Assembly (NCBI GenBank): GCA_963751105.1
Contig: CAVVTG010000002.1
Span: forward strand, 62,001 to 126,000
Direction of reading: 5' to 3'
DNA from: JACVRW01 sp963751105
Lineage (GTDB): Bacteria > Actinomycetota > Thermoleophilia > Solirubrobacterales > Thermoleophilaceae
Length of the DNA stretch: 64,000 bases
The notes under the pieces: model-generated
What the model was told of the DNA's origin: nothing
Database searches by the model: none
What the model saw: the letters and a program-made list of their open reading frames with translations, nothing else
Shown here: positions 18,404-26,205 of the stretch, piece after piece
Position numbering within the stretch: position 1 is the first letter of the stretch
Layout of the letters: every line of letters begins with the position of its first letter
Position numbers and translations under genes: made by a program

Positions 18404-19146
18404 TGGCCGGCGCCGGCCGCCCGGTCATCGGCATCTGCGCCTCCACCGAGCGGGCGCGCTGGGGCGCCTGGGACGTGGTGGCCAACCTCTCCCCGCGCAG
18501 CTACTCGCTGTCCGTCGCCCGCGCCGGTGGCCTGCCGCTGATCCTGCCGCCCGACGACGTGAGCGCCGAGGCGCCCGACGAGCTCCTCGATCTGCTCGAC
18601 GGGCTGATCCTGGCCGGCGGGTCCGACGTGGACGCCGGCTCCTACGGCGCCCGCCCGCACCCCGAGACGGCCAACACCTGGCCCGAGCGCGACCGCTTCG
18701 AGCTCGCCCTCGGCCACCGCGCCCTGGAGCGCGACCTGCCCTTCCTCGGCATCTGTCGCGGCATGCAGATGCTGAACGTGACCGCGGGTGGCACGATCGA
18801 CCAGCACCTGCCCGACCGCGTGGGACACGAGGACCACCGCCACACGCCCGGCGTCTTTGCGGACCATACGGTTCGCCTGGCCGACGAGTCGCTGGTCCGC
18901 CGCGTGGTGGGCGACGACACCAGCGCGGTCAAGTCCCACCACCACCAGGGCCTCGACGAGCTCGGTGAGGGAGTGGAGGCCAGCGGCTGGTCGGAGGACG
19001 GCGTGATCGAGGCGATCGAGCTGCCCGAGCGCCGCTTCGCCCTGGGCGTGCTCTGGCACCCCGAGGAGGACGAGGCCTCGAAGGTGATCGGAGCGCTGGT
19101 GGACGAGGCCCGGGCGCGCCGCGCCGAAGCCGGCGCAGAGTCGTAA
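18403..19146 (+). CDS. Gamma-glutamyl-GABA hydrolase-type class I amidotransferase (PuuD-like)
   Basis: A 247-residue peptidase C26 family protein. The nucleophile elbow is LGICRGMQMLNV (Cys about residue 119), and the catalytic His-Glu pair is in VLWHPEED near the C-terminus. The SHHHQGLDELGEG segment is typical for PuuD. It hydrolyses the gamma-glutamyl bond at the end of the pathway, releasing glutamate and the oxidised amine product. It is translationally coupled to the ligase gene (TGATG overlap). Confidence 0.9.
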   Translation: MAGAGRPVIGICASTERARWGAWDVVANLSPRSYSLSVARAGGLPLILPPDDVSAEAPDELLDLLDGLILAGGSDVDAGSYGARPHPETANTWPERDRFELALGHRALERDLPFLGICRGMQMLNVTAGGTIDQHLPDRVGHEDHRHTPGVFADHTVRLADESLVRRVVGDDTSAVKSHHHQGLDELGEGVEASGWSEDGVIEAIELPERRFALGVLWHPEEDEASKVIGALVDEARARRAEAGAES

Positions 19147-19216
19147 CGCAAGTCGCACACGTGTAACGCGCCGGGCGGCAGGATGGGGCGATGGAGCGAC
19201 GCTGCACCGATAGGTC

Positions 19217-19251
19217 CCTACGTTCCGCATGACATACATGCCGAACGTAGG
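19217..19251. repeat. 15-bp imperfect inverted repeat (hairpin) upstream of the AbiEi-like gene
   Basis: The left arm begins CCTACGTTC, then a C/C mismatch, then GCATG. A 5-base loop (ACATA) is followed by the exact complement CATGC and GAACGTAGG. Fourteen of fifteen pairs match. It ends 50 bp before the GTG of the AbiEi/DUF559 gene. There is no T-run, so it is not a standard terminator. An operator for the adjacent winged-helix protein or an RNA hairpin are both possible. Confidence 0.75.
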
Positions 19252-19301
19252 AGCACGGCCTCGACGCGGCGATCAGCGCGCTCGCCGACCGCCAGGAGCG
19301 C

Positions 19302-20159
19302 GTGGTGGGGCGGGAGCAACTGAGGGAGCTGGGGGTGGGCCGGGGGGCGCTCGCGTACCGGGTCAAGCTCGGGCGTCTGCACCCACAGCTACCGGGCACC
19401 TACTCGGTCGGCGGCAGAAAGCTGACGAAGGAGGGCCGCCTGGTTGCTGCCGTTCTCTCCCTGGGACCAGGAACGGTGATCAGCCATCGGACTGCGGCGG
19501 ATCTGTGGGGCATCCGCCCGAGCGCGAGCCCGCTGATCGAGGTCACCCGAGGGCGCCGCGTGCGTGAGCGACCTGGCGTTCGGCAGCATGAGTCGGTGCT
19601 GCCCGACGACGAGATCGAAACCCTGATGGGCATCCCGGTCACCAGCCCCGCCAGGACCCTCCTCGACATCGCGGCCACGCTGAGCGAACCCCACACGGCG
19701 CGCGCTCTGGAGCGCACGGAAGCCTTGAGGATCACTGACCGAGTCCCCCTCTCAGAGCTGCCGTTACGGCACCCGCGCCACCCCGGCGCCAGAACTATCA
19801 CGAAGCTGGCGAAGGAGGCCATCAACAACCCCACCCGCGAGGAGCTCGAGAACCGCTTCCAGGAGTTCATCCACGAGACCGGCCTGCCGCCACCGGAGAT
19901 CAACGTCTCCATGCTCCTGGACGGCCACCGGGTCGAGGCCGACTGCCTGTGGCGGGCGGAGCACTTCATCGTCGAGCTGGACGGCTACGAGACGCACGGG
20001 AACAAACAGGCGTTCATCAGGGACCGCCGTAAGGACCGCCGGCTCAGGGCCGCCGAGTTCACGGTGATGCGCTTGACCTGGTGGGATCTCGATCCCGGAG
20101 ATGAACGCGACTCGGTCGAGCGGGAACTGCGCCGGTCGCTAGACCGCGCGGCGGCGTGA
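19302..20159 (+). CDS. Orphan AbiEi-like winged-helix protein with C-terminal DUF559 nuclease-like domain
   Basis: A 285-residue protein. The N-terminus (REQLRELGVGRGALAYRVKLGRL, in two parts: a helix pair then PGTYSVGG) matches the AbiEi antitoxin N-terminal domain. Residues about 95-160 hold the family middle region. The C-terminus (VEADCLWRAEHFIVELDGYE, then DRRKDRRLRAAEFTVMRLT) matches the DUF559/Vsr-like endonuclease fold. No AbiEii toxin is adjacent. Homologous sense extends about 16 codons upstream to an in-frame TAG but without a usual start, so the start GTG 19302 may be slightly short. Role unknown; it may be an autoregulator acting on the hairpin upstream. Confidence 0.8.
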   Translation: MVGREQLRELGVGRGALAYRVKLGRLHPQLPGTYSVGGRKLTKEGRLVAAVLSLGPGTVISHRTAADLWGIRPSASPLIEVTRGRRVRERPGVRQHESVLPDDEIETLMGIPVTSPARTLLDIAATLSEPHTARALERTEALRITDRVPLSELPLRHPRHPGARTITKLAKEAINNPTREELENRFQEFIHETGLPPPEINVSMLLDGHRVEADCLWRAEHFIVELDGYETHGNKQAFIRDRRKDRRLRAAEFTVMRLTWWDLDPGDERDSVERELRRSLDRAAA

Positions 20160-20870
20160 ACCGAGAGCGGAGCGCCATCCGGCCGCCGCCTCGGCGAACG
20201 CGTGGAACAGCACGCGCTTGTCCGACGCCTCCGGGTGCCACTGCACGCCCAGGACCCAGGCGCCGTCGGCCGTCTCGATCGCCTCCGGCACGCGTCGGGC
20301 CGCGAGCGTCCCGTGACCACCAGTCCGTCGCCGATCCGGTCGACCGCCTGGTGGTGGTGGCAGCGGCCGATGTGGAGCGTCTCGCCAAGGGCGCGCGCCG
20401 CGAGCGAGCCCTCGTCGAGCTCGATCTCGTGCTCGTTGCCCTCGAACGTGCCGACGATGCGCCGATGGGTGCTCTCGCCGCTCTCGTCCACGAGATCCTG
20501 CACCAGCGTTCCGCCGAGGGCCACGTTCAGCAGCTGCATTCCCGCGGCAGATGCCGAGGTAGGGCAGGCCGCTCGCCACCGCTGCCCGGGTCAGCGCGAT
20601 CTCGAAGTCGTCGCGCTCGCGGTACACGGCCTCCACCGCCTCGATGGGCTCGGCGCCGTAGGAGCGGGGGTCGAGATCGGCCCCGCCGATCAGGAGCAGG
20701 CCGTCGATGCGGTCGAGGAGCGCCTCGGGTGAATTGGGGTCGACGGGTAGCAGAACGGTGAGCGCTCCGGTGGACTGCATGGCCTCCACGTACGTGTCGG
20801 CCACCAGGTGCGCGGTCTGGTCCCAGAACGCCCAGCGCGCGCGTTCGCGCACGGCGCAGATCCCGATCAC
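20139..20870 (-). pseudogene. Second PuuD-type gamma-glutamyl hydrolase, with two compensating frame slips
   Basis: The frame from ATG 20870 starts as a normal C26 peptidase (MIGICAVRERARWAFWDQ, ADLDPRSYG, LGICRG). After the nucleophile Cys it slips. The sense continues in another frame as MQLLNVALGGTLVQDL to HHHQAVDRIGDGLVVTG, then returns to the first frame as TLAARRVPEAIETADG and VLGVQWHPEASDK. The slips fit one extra base in CCC 20541-20543 and one missing base at 20310-20312. As written, about 75 central residues are scrambled. It overlaps the AbiEi-like gene end by 21 bp (convergent) and is divergent from the aldehyde dehydrogenase. Confidence 0.8.
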
Positions 20871-20936
20871 GGGCGCGGGCGCCGCGGTCGGTGGCAGCGG
20901 AGCGGATCTCGGACGGTTCCAGCACGGCGGGCGAGC

Positions 20937-20964
20937 TTGACAGCGTGGGGGCTCGATGTAAAGG
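20937..20964 (+). promoter_or_regulatory. Possible promoter of the aldehyde dehydrogenase operon
   Basis: A perfect TTGACA at 20937-20942 is followed after 16 bp by TAAAGG. The -10 match is only partial. If real, transcription would start within a few bases of the ATG at 20975, giving a leaderless or nearly leaderless mRNA, which is common in actinobacteria. Confidence 0.35.
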
Positions 20965-20974
20965 TCTCACGCCC

Positions 20975-22348
20975 ATGCCATTTAACGCGCTGAACGTCAT
21001 CGAGCCGGCCACCGAAGAGGTGATGGCCGAGCTCCCACGCGCGGGCGCCGAGGAGGCCGACGCCGCGGTGGCGCGGGCAAAGGAGGCCTTCCCGGCCTGG
21101 CGCGCGGTGGCCCCCGGCGACCGTGCCGAGCTGCTGCGGCGCCTGTCGGCCGCGGTCCGCGAGCACGCCGAGGAACTGGCTCACTTGGAGGCTCGCCAGG
21201 TGGGCAAGCCGATCGCCGACGCCCGCGGCGAAGTGGGCATGGTGGCCGACGTCTTCGCCTACTACGCCGGCGCGCCCGAGCGCCTGCTCGGCCACACGAT
21301 CCCCGTGGCCGGCGGTGTGGACATGACCTTTCGCGAGCCGCTCGGGGTGGTGGGCCTCATCACCCCCTGGAACTTCCCGCTGGCCATCGCTTCCTGGAAG
21401 ATCGGTCCCGCGCTGGCCGCCGGCAACACGATCGTGCTCAAGCCCGCCGAGCTCACCCCACTCACGTCGGTGGAGCTCGAGCGGATCGCGCTCGATGCGG
21501 GTCTGCCCGAGGGCGTGCTCAACGTGGTGGTCGGCCCGGGCCGGAGCGTGGGCGAGCGCATCACCGAGCACCCGGACGTGGCCAAGGTCGCCTTCACCGG
21601 CTCGACCGAGGTCGGGCGGCGGATCCAGGCGCTCGCCGCGGGCACCATCAAGCGGGTCACGCTCGAGCTGGGCGGCAAGTCGGCCAACGTGGTCTTCGCC
21701 GACGCGGATCTCGAGGAGGCGGCGCGGTCGGCGCCGTCGGCGGTGTTCGCCAACGCGGGCCAGGACTGCTGCGCGCGCTCGCGCATCCTGGTCGAGGCCT
21801 CGGCGCTCGACCGCTTCATGGACGCGCTCGAAACCGCGGTGGAGGCGATTCGGGTGGGCGACCCGCTCGACGACGAGACCGAGATGGGCCCGCTGGTCTC
21901 CGAGCGCCAGCGCGAGACCGTGGCCTCGTTCGTGGACGGCGACGCCCCCGTCGCCATTCGGGGCAGCGCCCCGGAGGGCCGCGGCTACTGGTTCCCGCCC
22001 ACCGTCCTGGCCCCAGTAACCAACGACGACCGGGCCGCCCGCGAGGAGATCTTCGGCCCGGTGGCCTGCGTGATCCCGTTCCGTGACGAGGCAGAAGCCG
22101 TGCGCCTGGCCAACGACACCATCTACGGCCTGTCGGGCTCGATCTGGACGCGCGACGGGGCCAAGGCGCTCAGGGTGGCGCGGGCGATCGACACAGGGGT
22201 CCTATCGATCAATTCGAACAGCTCGGTGCGGGTGAGCACTCCCTTTGGCGGCTTCAAGCAGTCGGGCTTCGGCCGCGAGCTCGGACCGCACGCGCTGGAG
22301 AGCTACACCGAGCTGAAGAACGTGTACTACGCGACGGAGAGGCACTGA
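20975..22348 (+). CDS. NAD(P)-dependent aldehyde dehydrogenase
   Basis: About 457 residues from ATG 20975. The longer open frame from 20891 adds a segment that overlaps the promoter. Family motifs are TPWNFPLAIASWKIGPALAAG, shortened here to TPWNFP; VAFTGSTEVG (cofactor); LELGGKSANVVF (catalytic Glu); and NAGQDCCARSRI (catalytic Cys). EEIFGPV and a C-terminal GGFKQSGFGRE are also present. It oxidises an aldehyde to the acid. Next to a gamma-glutamyl ligase and hydrolase, a gamma-glutamylated aldehyde is the likely substrate. It heads a tight four-gene operon to 24122. Confidence 0.93.
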   Translation: MPFNALNVIEPATEEVMAELPRAGAEEADAAVARAKEAFPAWRAVAPGDRAELLRRLSAAVREHAEELAHLEARQVGKPIADARGEVGMVADVFAYYAGAPERLLGHTIPVAGGVDMTFREPLGVVGLITPWNFPLAIASWKIGPALAAGNTIVLKPAELTPLTSVELERIALDAGLPEGVLNVVVGPGRSVGERITEHPDVAKVAFTGSTEVGRRIQALAAGTIKRVTLELGGKSANVVFADADLEEAARSAPSAVFANAGQDCCARSRILVEASALDRFMDALETAVEAIRVGDPLDDETEMGPLVSERQRETVASFVDGDAPVAIRGSAPEGRGYWFPPTVLAPVTNDDRAAREEIFGPVACVIPFRDEAEAVRLANDTIYGLSGSIWTRDGAKALRVARAIDTGVLSINSNSSVRVSTPFGGFKQSGFGRELGPHALESYTELKNVYYATERH

Positions 22349-23092
22349 GTGGGACGTTTGGACGGCAAGGTCTGCGTGATCACCGGCACGGCCAGCGGTA
22401 TCGGCCGCGAGTCGGCCGAGCTGTTCGCCGAGGAGGGCGCGCACGTGGTGGGCGTGGACCTCAATCCCGATGCGGCCGGCGAGCTGGCGCTCGAGGCCGA
22501 CGTGACCGACGAGGAGCAGGTGAGGCAGGTCTACGCACGCGCGAAGGAGGAGTTCGGCTGCATCGACGTCCTCTTCAACAACGCCGGCATCTCGCCCGAG
22601 GACGATCGCTCGGTGCTCGACACCGAGTACGAGGCCTGGCAGCGAGTCCAGGACGTGAACCTCAAGTCGGTGTTCTTCTGCTGCAAGCACGGGATCCCCC
22701 ACCTGATCGAGGGGGGCGGCGGATCGGTGATCAACACCGCCTCCTTCGTGGCCGTGATGGGCGCGGCCGTCTCGCAGATCTCCTACACGGCGGCCAAGGG
22801 CGGGGTGCTGGCGATGTCGAGGGAGATGGGGGTGGAGTTCGCGCGGCAGGGCGTGCGTGTGAACGCGCTCTGCCCCGGGCCGGTGGACACCCCGCTCCTG
22901 CAGGAGCTCTACGCCGACGATCCCGTGAAGGCGCAGCGGCGGATCGTTCACCTGCCGCCGGGCCGCTTCGCGTACGCGAAGGAGATCGCCAACGGCGCGT
23001 TGTTCCTGGCCAGCGACGAATCCACCTACGTGAACGCCACGACCTTCCTCGTCGACGGCGGCCTCGCCGGCGCCTACCTCACCCCGGAGTGA
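22349..23092 (+). CDS. Short-chain dehydrogenase/reductase
   Basis: A 247-residue classical SDR. The cofactor motif TGTASGIG is at the N-terminus, NNAGIS near residue 83, and the catalytic Y-x-x-x-K in SYTAAKGG near residue 149, followed by the LCPGPVDTP substrate loop. The GTG start directly abuts the aldehyde dehydrogenase stop. Together the two enzymes could convert an alcohol to an acid in two steps. This makes an amino alcohol rather than a diamine the likely pathway substrate, as an inference. Confidence 0.9.
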   Translation: MGRLDGKVCVITGTASGIGRESAELFAEEGAHVVGVDLNPDAAGELALEADVTDEEQVRQVYARAKEEFGCIDVLFNNAGISPEDDRSVLDTEYEAWQRVQDVNLKSVFFCCKHGIPHLIEGGGGSVINTASFVAVMGAAVSQISYTAAKGGVLAMSREMGVEFARQGVRVNALCPGPVDTPLLQELYADDPVKAQRRIVHLPPGRFAYAKEIANGALFLASDESTYVNATTFLVDGGLAGAYLTPE

Positions 23093-23424
23093 TGGACGCG
23101 TTCGACGTCGACGAGCTGGTCTCGCGGCTCGACACGTCGGGTCACGACTTCGCGGAGTTCTTCCTCGCCCCCAGCGGCACGCTGTCGATGACGATCGCGT
23201 TCTGGCCCGCCGGAGGAGAGGACCCGCAGGAGCCGCACGCCGAGGACGAGGTCTACTACGTGGCCTCGGGCCGCGGCCGGATCAGGGTGGCCGAGGAGGA
23301 CAGCGACGTGCGGGCGGGCTCGGTGGTGTACGTGGCCGCCGGGGTCGAGCACCGCTTTCATTCCGTCGAAGAAGACCTGAAGGTCGTCGTTTTCTGGTCA
23401 CCGCCGCGGACCGCGTACGAGTGA
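23089..23424 (+). CDS. Small cupin domain protein
   Basis: A 111-residue single cupin. The metal motif is EPHAEDEVYYVASGRGRI around residues 43-60 and the second motif is AAGVEHRFHSV around 84-94. GTG 23089 overlaps the SDR stop by 4 bp. ATG 23092 is an equally possible start with one-base overlap. Its place between SDR and amidotransferase suggests a role in the same pathway, perhaps as isomerase or sensor of the intermediate. Confidence 0.8.
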   Translation: MMDAFDVDELVSRLDTSGHDFAEFFLAPSGTLSMTIAFWPAGGEDPQEPHAEDEVYYVASGRGRIRVAEEDSDVRAGSVVYVAAGVEHRFHSVEEDLKVVVFWSPPRTAYE

Positions 23425-24122
23425 ACGTCCTGTCGATCGTCCACCACGACAACGCCGCGGCCGGCGTGTTCGCTGACGCCGTCGGCGAGACGGTGGAGTG
23501 GCAGCCGGCGCAGGGTCCGGCGCCCGAGATCGACGGCCTGGACGCCGTCATGGTGTTCGGCGGCGCGATGAACGCCGATCAGGAGGACGAGCTGCCGTGG
23601 CTGCGCACCGAGAAGGACTTTCTCCGAGAGGCGCTCTCCCGGGGGGTACCGACTCTCGGCGTGTGCCTCGGGAGCCAGATGCTCGCCGAGGCGGCCGGCG
23701 CCCCGGCCCGCCGGGCTCGCGAGCCGGAGATCGGCTGGCGGCGGGTCGAGATCACCCCCGAGGGAAGGGACGACCCCCTCATGGGCCCGCTTGCGCCCGC
23801 CTTCGAGGTCTTCCAGTGGCATTCCTACGAGGCGCCGCTACCGCCCGGCGCGGTAGCGCTCGCGCATACCCCCGTCTGCATGCAGGCCTTCCGCATCGAC
23901 GGCCTGCCTGCGTGGGGTCTCCAGTTTCACGCCGAGGTGACCATGCGGGATCTCAGCTCGTGGCTCGAGGAGTTCGGGAGTGACCCCGACGCCGTGGCCA
24001 GCGGCCTCGATCCGGAACAGCTCAGGGCAGAGAGCGAACAGCGCATCGCCGCCCAGAACGAGCTGGGCCGCCAGCTGGCCGGCCGCTTCCTCGCCGAAGC
24101 GCGGGCCGCCGCGCCCGCCTGA
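23421..24122 (+). CDS. Class I glutamine amidotransferase-like protein
   Basis: A 233-residue triad amidotransferase domain. The nucleophile elbow is LGVCLGSQMLAEAAG (Cys about residue 77), and the catalytic His lies in LQFHAEV with the following Glu. It resembles GMP-synthase-like stand-alone amidotransferases rather than PuuD. GTG 23421 overlaps the cupin stop by 4 bp, so it is the last gene of the aldehyde dehydrogenase operon. It may hydrolyse a gamma-glutamyl amide in the same pathway. The precise substrate is unknown. Confidence 0.87.
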   Translation: MNVLSIVHHDNAAAGVFADAVGETVEWQPAQGPAPEIDGLDAVMVFGGAMNADQEDELPWLRTEKDFLREALSRGVPTLGVCLGSQMLAEAAGAPARRAREPEIGWRRVEITPEGRDDPLMGPLAPAFEVFQWHSYEAPLPPGAVALAHTPVCMQAFRIDGLPAWGLQFHAEVTMRDLSSWLEEFGSDPDAVASGLDPEQLRAESEQRIAAQNELGRQLAGRFLAEARAAAPA

Positions 24123-24125
24123 GCG

Positions 24126-25046
24126 TCAGGCGTTGGGCGGGGCCTGCGGGCCGCCCGACGGCGGCGTTGGGTCCCCGCCAGCGGGCGGAGCGCCGCCGGG
24201 TGGCGGCGCTGCGGGGGGCGGCGAGCCCGGCGAGGGCGACGGCGTCTGTCCCGAGCCGGGCGGCGGGGGCGGTGGCATGGCCGATTCCCGATCGGAGCCC
24301 ACCGGCGCCTCGGGAGCCACGCCCGCGGCCACCGTCCCGAGCTCGCCCCCCTCCGTGACGCCGGGGATCGGCTCCCCGTGGAGCCGTTTGAGCTCGAAGT
24401 AGAGGACCGACGCCGCCAGCGCGCTGATCGGCACCGTGAGCACGTTGACGACCATGTCGGCGAGAGCGAACCCGACGTAGGTGTCAGCGATCCCGGCGAT
24501 GATGGCCGAGATGATCAGCCGGATCACGAAGAAGATCAGGAGCAGGACGATGATCACCCCGAAGACCTGCCACCCGTGCCCCTTGACCAGCTGACGGCTG
24601 CGCCCGAACGAATCGAAGACACCGGCGCGTTCGAGCACGATCACGGGGGCGATCACGGCCCAGATGGTGAGCAGGAAGAGACCCGGGACGATCAGGAGCA
24701 GGAAGCCGATCGCGATGCCGATGCCGGCGAGGATGCCGGCACCGATCAGCGGGGCCAGCACAGGGGTGACCGACGAGAAGAGCGAGCCGATCGAGTAGTC
24801 GCGCCGCCCGTCGAGGATGTCCCGCGCCGCCTCGACGACCATGCCCTGATACCAGTAGGTCGCCACGATGGCCAGACCGGAGGCCAGGATCTGTAGGACA
24901 AAGCCGCCTTCGTTGTACAGGAACCCGTTGATCAGCCCCACTGGAATGAACAGCACCAACGCCGCCGGGATCAGCAGCGTGAACTGATCCTTGTACATCT
25001 CGAAGGTGCGAGAAAGGACCCGTCCCACGTCGAGCTTCTCGTTCAT
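24126..25046 (-). CDS. Polytopic membrane protein (GPDPase membrane-domain-like) with proline-rich tail
   Basis: About 306 residues from ATG 25046. The frame from 25088 would overlap the start of yqgE-like gene. Residues 1-25 (VGRVLSRTFEMYKDQF) and six hydrophobic segments up to about residue 230 resemble the membrane domain associated with glycerophosphodiester phosphodiesterases, without any catalytic domain. The last 60 residues are nearly all Pro, Gly, Ala and Ser, probably a disordered cytoplasmic or surface tail. Function unknown. Confidence 0.75.
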   Translation of the reverse strand: MNEKLDVGRVLSRTFEMYKDQFTLLIPAALVLFIPVGLINGFLYNEGGFVLQILASGLAIVATYWYQGMVVEAARDILDGRRDYSIGSLFSSVTPVLAPLIGAGILAGIGIAIGFLLLIVPGLFLLTIWAVIAPVIVLERAGVFDSFGRSRQLVKGHGWQVFGVIIVLLLIFFVIRLIISAIIAGIADTYVGFALADMVVNVLTVPISALAASVLYFELKRLHGEPIPGVTEGGELGTVAAGVAPEAPVGSDRESAMPPPPPPGSGQTPSPSPGSPPPAAPPPGGAPPAGGDPTPPSGGPQAPPNA

Positions 25047-25064
25047 GGAGCAGAATCTACTGTC

Positions 25065-25592
25065 GTGTCGGACAGCCTGCGCGGACAACTCCTAATTGCA
25101 GCGCCTTCGTTGCAGGATTACTTCAGGCGCAGCGTGGTTCTCGTGCTGGAGCACACGGCGGACGGAGCGATGGGCGTGGTTCTCAACCGGGCCGCCGAGG
25201 TGCGCGTGTCCGATGTGGTGCCGGCGCTGGCCGATCTGCCCGACTCGGACGAGCTCGTTCGCCTGGGCGGGCCGGTCTCTCCCGAGTCGGTCGTGGCACT
25301 CGGCGACTTCGAGCGCCCGGAGGAGGCCGGCACCACCGTGGTGGGCACGCTCGGAACGCTCGATCCGGACGGCACCAACGAGTCGCTGCGGCGCCTGCGC
25401 GTCTACGCCGGCTACGCGGGCTGGGGTCCCGGACAGCTGGACGGGGAGCTCGAGCAGGACGCCTGGATCGTGGTGGCCGCCCGGGAAGGCGACCCGTTCG
25501 GGGAGGGCGACATCTGGCCCGAGGCGGTGGGCCGCAAGGGCGGTAGCTACCGGCTGCTGGCCACGATGCCAGCCGATCCGAGCGTCAACTGA
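25065..25592 (+). CDS. YqgE/AlgH family protein
   Basis: A 175-residue protein with a GTG start. The family pattern is clear: LRGQLLIAAPSLQDYFRRSV, GAMGVVLNRAAEV, a VRLGGPV strand, then VYAGYAGWGPGQLDGEL. Members are small two-domain proteins of unclear biochemical role, sometimes linked to transcriptional control. It is divergent from the membrane protein gene, with only 18 bp between starts. Confidence 0.92.
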   Translation: MSDSLRGQLLIAAPSLQDYFRRSVVLVLEHTADGAMGVVLNRAAEVRVSDVVPALADLPDSDELVRLGGPVSPESVVALGDFERPEEAGTTVVGTLGTLDPDGTNESLRRLRVYAGYAGWGPGQLDGELEQDAWIVVAAREGDPFGEGDIWPEAVGRKGGSYRLLATMPADPSVN

Positions 25593-25605
25593 GGCGCTCG
25601 AACCG

Positions 25606-26205
25606 CTAGCCGCGGCACCGGCGCACCGAGCGGGCCACCGCGCTCGCGCGAGCGGCGTAGCCGGTGGCCGACACGTGCACCCCGTCGCCCGCCAGCCAGC
25701 CGGGATTCTGGCGCACCATGCGCGCCCAGTTGACCACGCGCAGGTTGCTGCGCGGCCTCGATTCCTGCGCGAGCACGCTGTTGTAGCCGGCGTAGCTCGC
25801 GCCCGCCACCGGCGGCCGGACGATGTTGGCCCACACCACGCAGCGGCGCCGTCCGGCCACGGCCATCACCGAGCGGACCGCCGACCGGAAGCTCGACAGG
25901 CTGCGCGGGTCGTCGTTCGTGCCCAGGCTCACGTGGATCACCCGCGGGAGGCTTCGTCCGTAGGCGCGCATCACCGAGGCACCCTCGAAGGCGTGCCGGC
26001 TGATCGCCGTGGACTGCCGCACCCGCCAGCGCCTCAGCGCTCTGGGGAGGTAGGGCGCGGTGCCGACGGCCAGGGAGTCGCCGTTCACCAGGAGGCTGCG
26101 GGACAGCGAGGCCGAGGCCTGCCTGTGGTCGGCCAGCGCGGGGACCGCCGACGCGGTGGTCAGCGCGACCGCCAGGACGAGCGCAACGACGCGCGTGTAA
26201 CTCAT
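25606..26205 (-). CDS. Secreted SGNH-fold hydrolase
   Basis: A 199-residue protein with an N-terminal signal peptide (VVALVLAVALTTASAVPALA). SGNH blocks are visible: LLVNGDSLAVGTAPYL (Ser), the Gly/Asn block VSLGTNDDPR, and DGVHVSATGY (Asp-His). It likely acts as esterase or acetyl-transferring enzyme outside the membrane. Its ATG overlaps the DUF459 gene stop by 4 bp, so it is third in an MBOAT operon. It resembles the SGNH protein encoded divergently at 28579-29403. Confidence 0.88.
   Translation of the reverse strand: MSYTRVVALVLAVALTTASAVPALADHRQASASLSRSLLVNGDSLAVGTAPYLPRALRRWRVRQSTAISRHAFEGASVMRAYGRSLPRVIHVSLGTNDDPRSLSSFRSAVRSVMAVAGRRRCVVWANIVRPPVAGASYAGYNSVLAQESRPRSNLRVVNWARMVRQNPGWLAGDGVHVSATGYAARASAVARSVRRCRG

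Noticed and set aside
19302..20159. A complete AbiE type IV toxin-antitoxin pair
   Set aside because: No AbiEii nucleotidyltransferase gene is next to it. The following gene is a PuuD paralog on the other strand.
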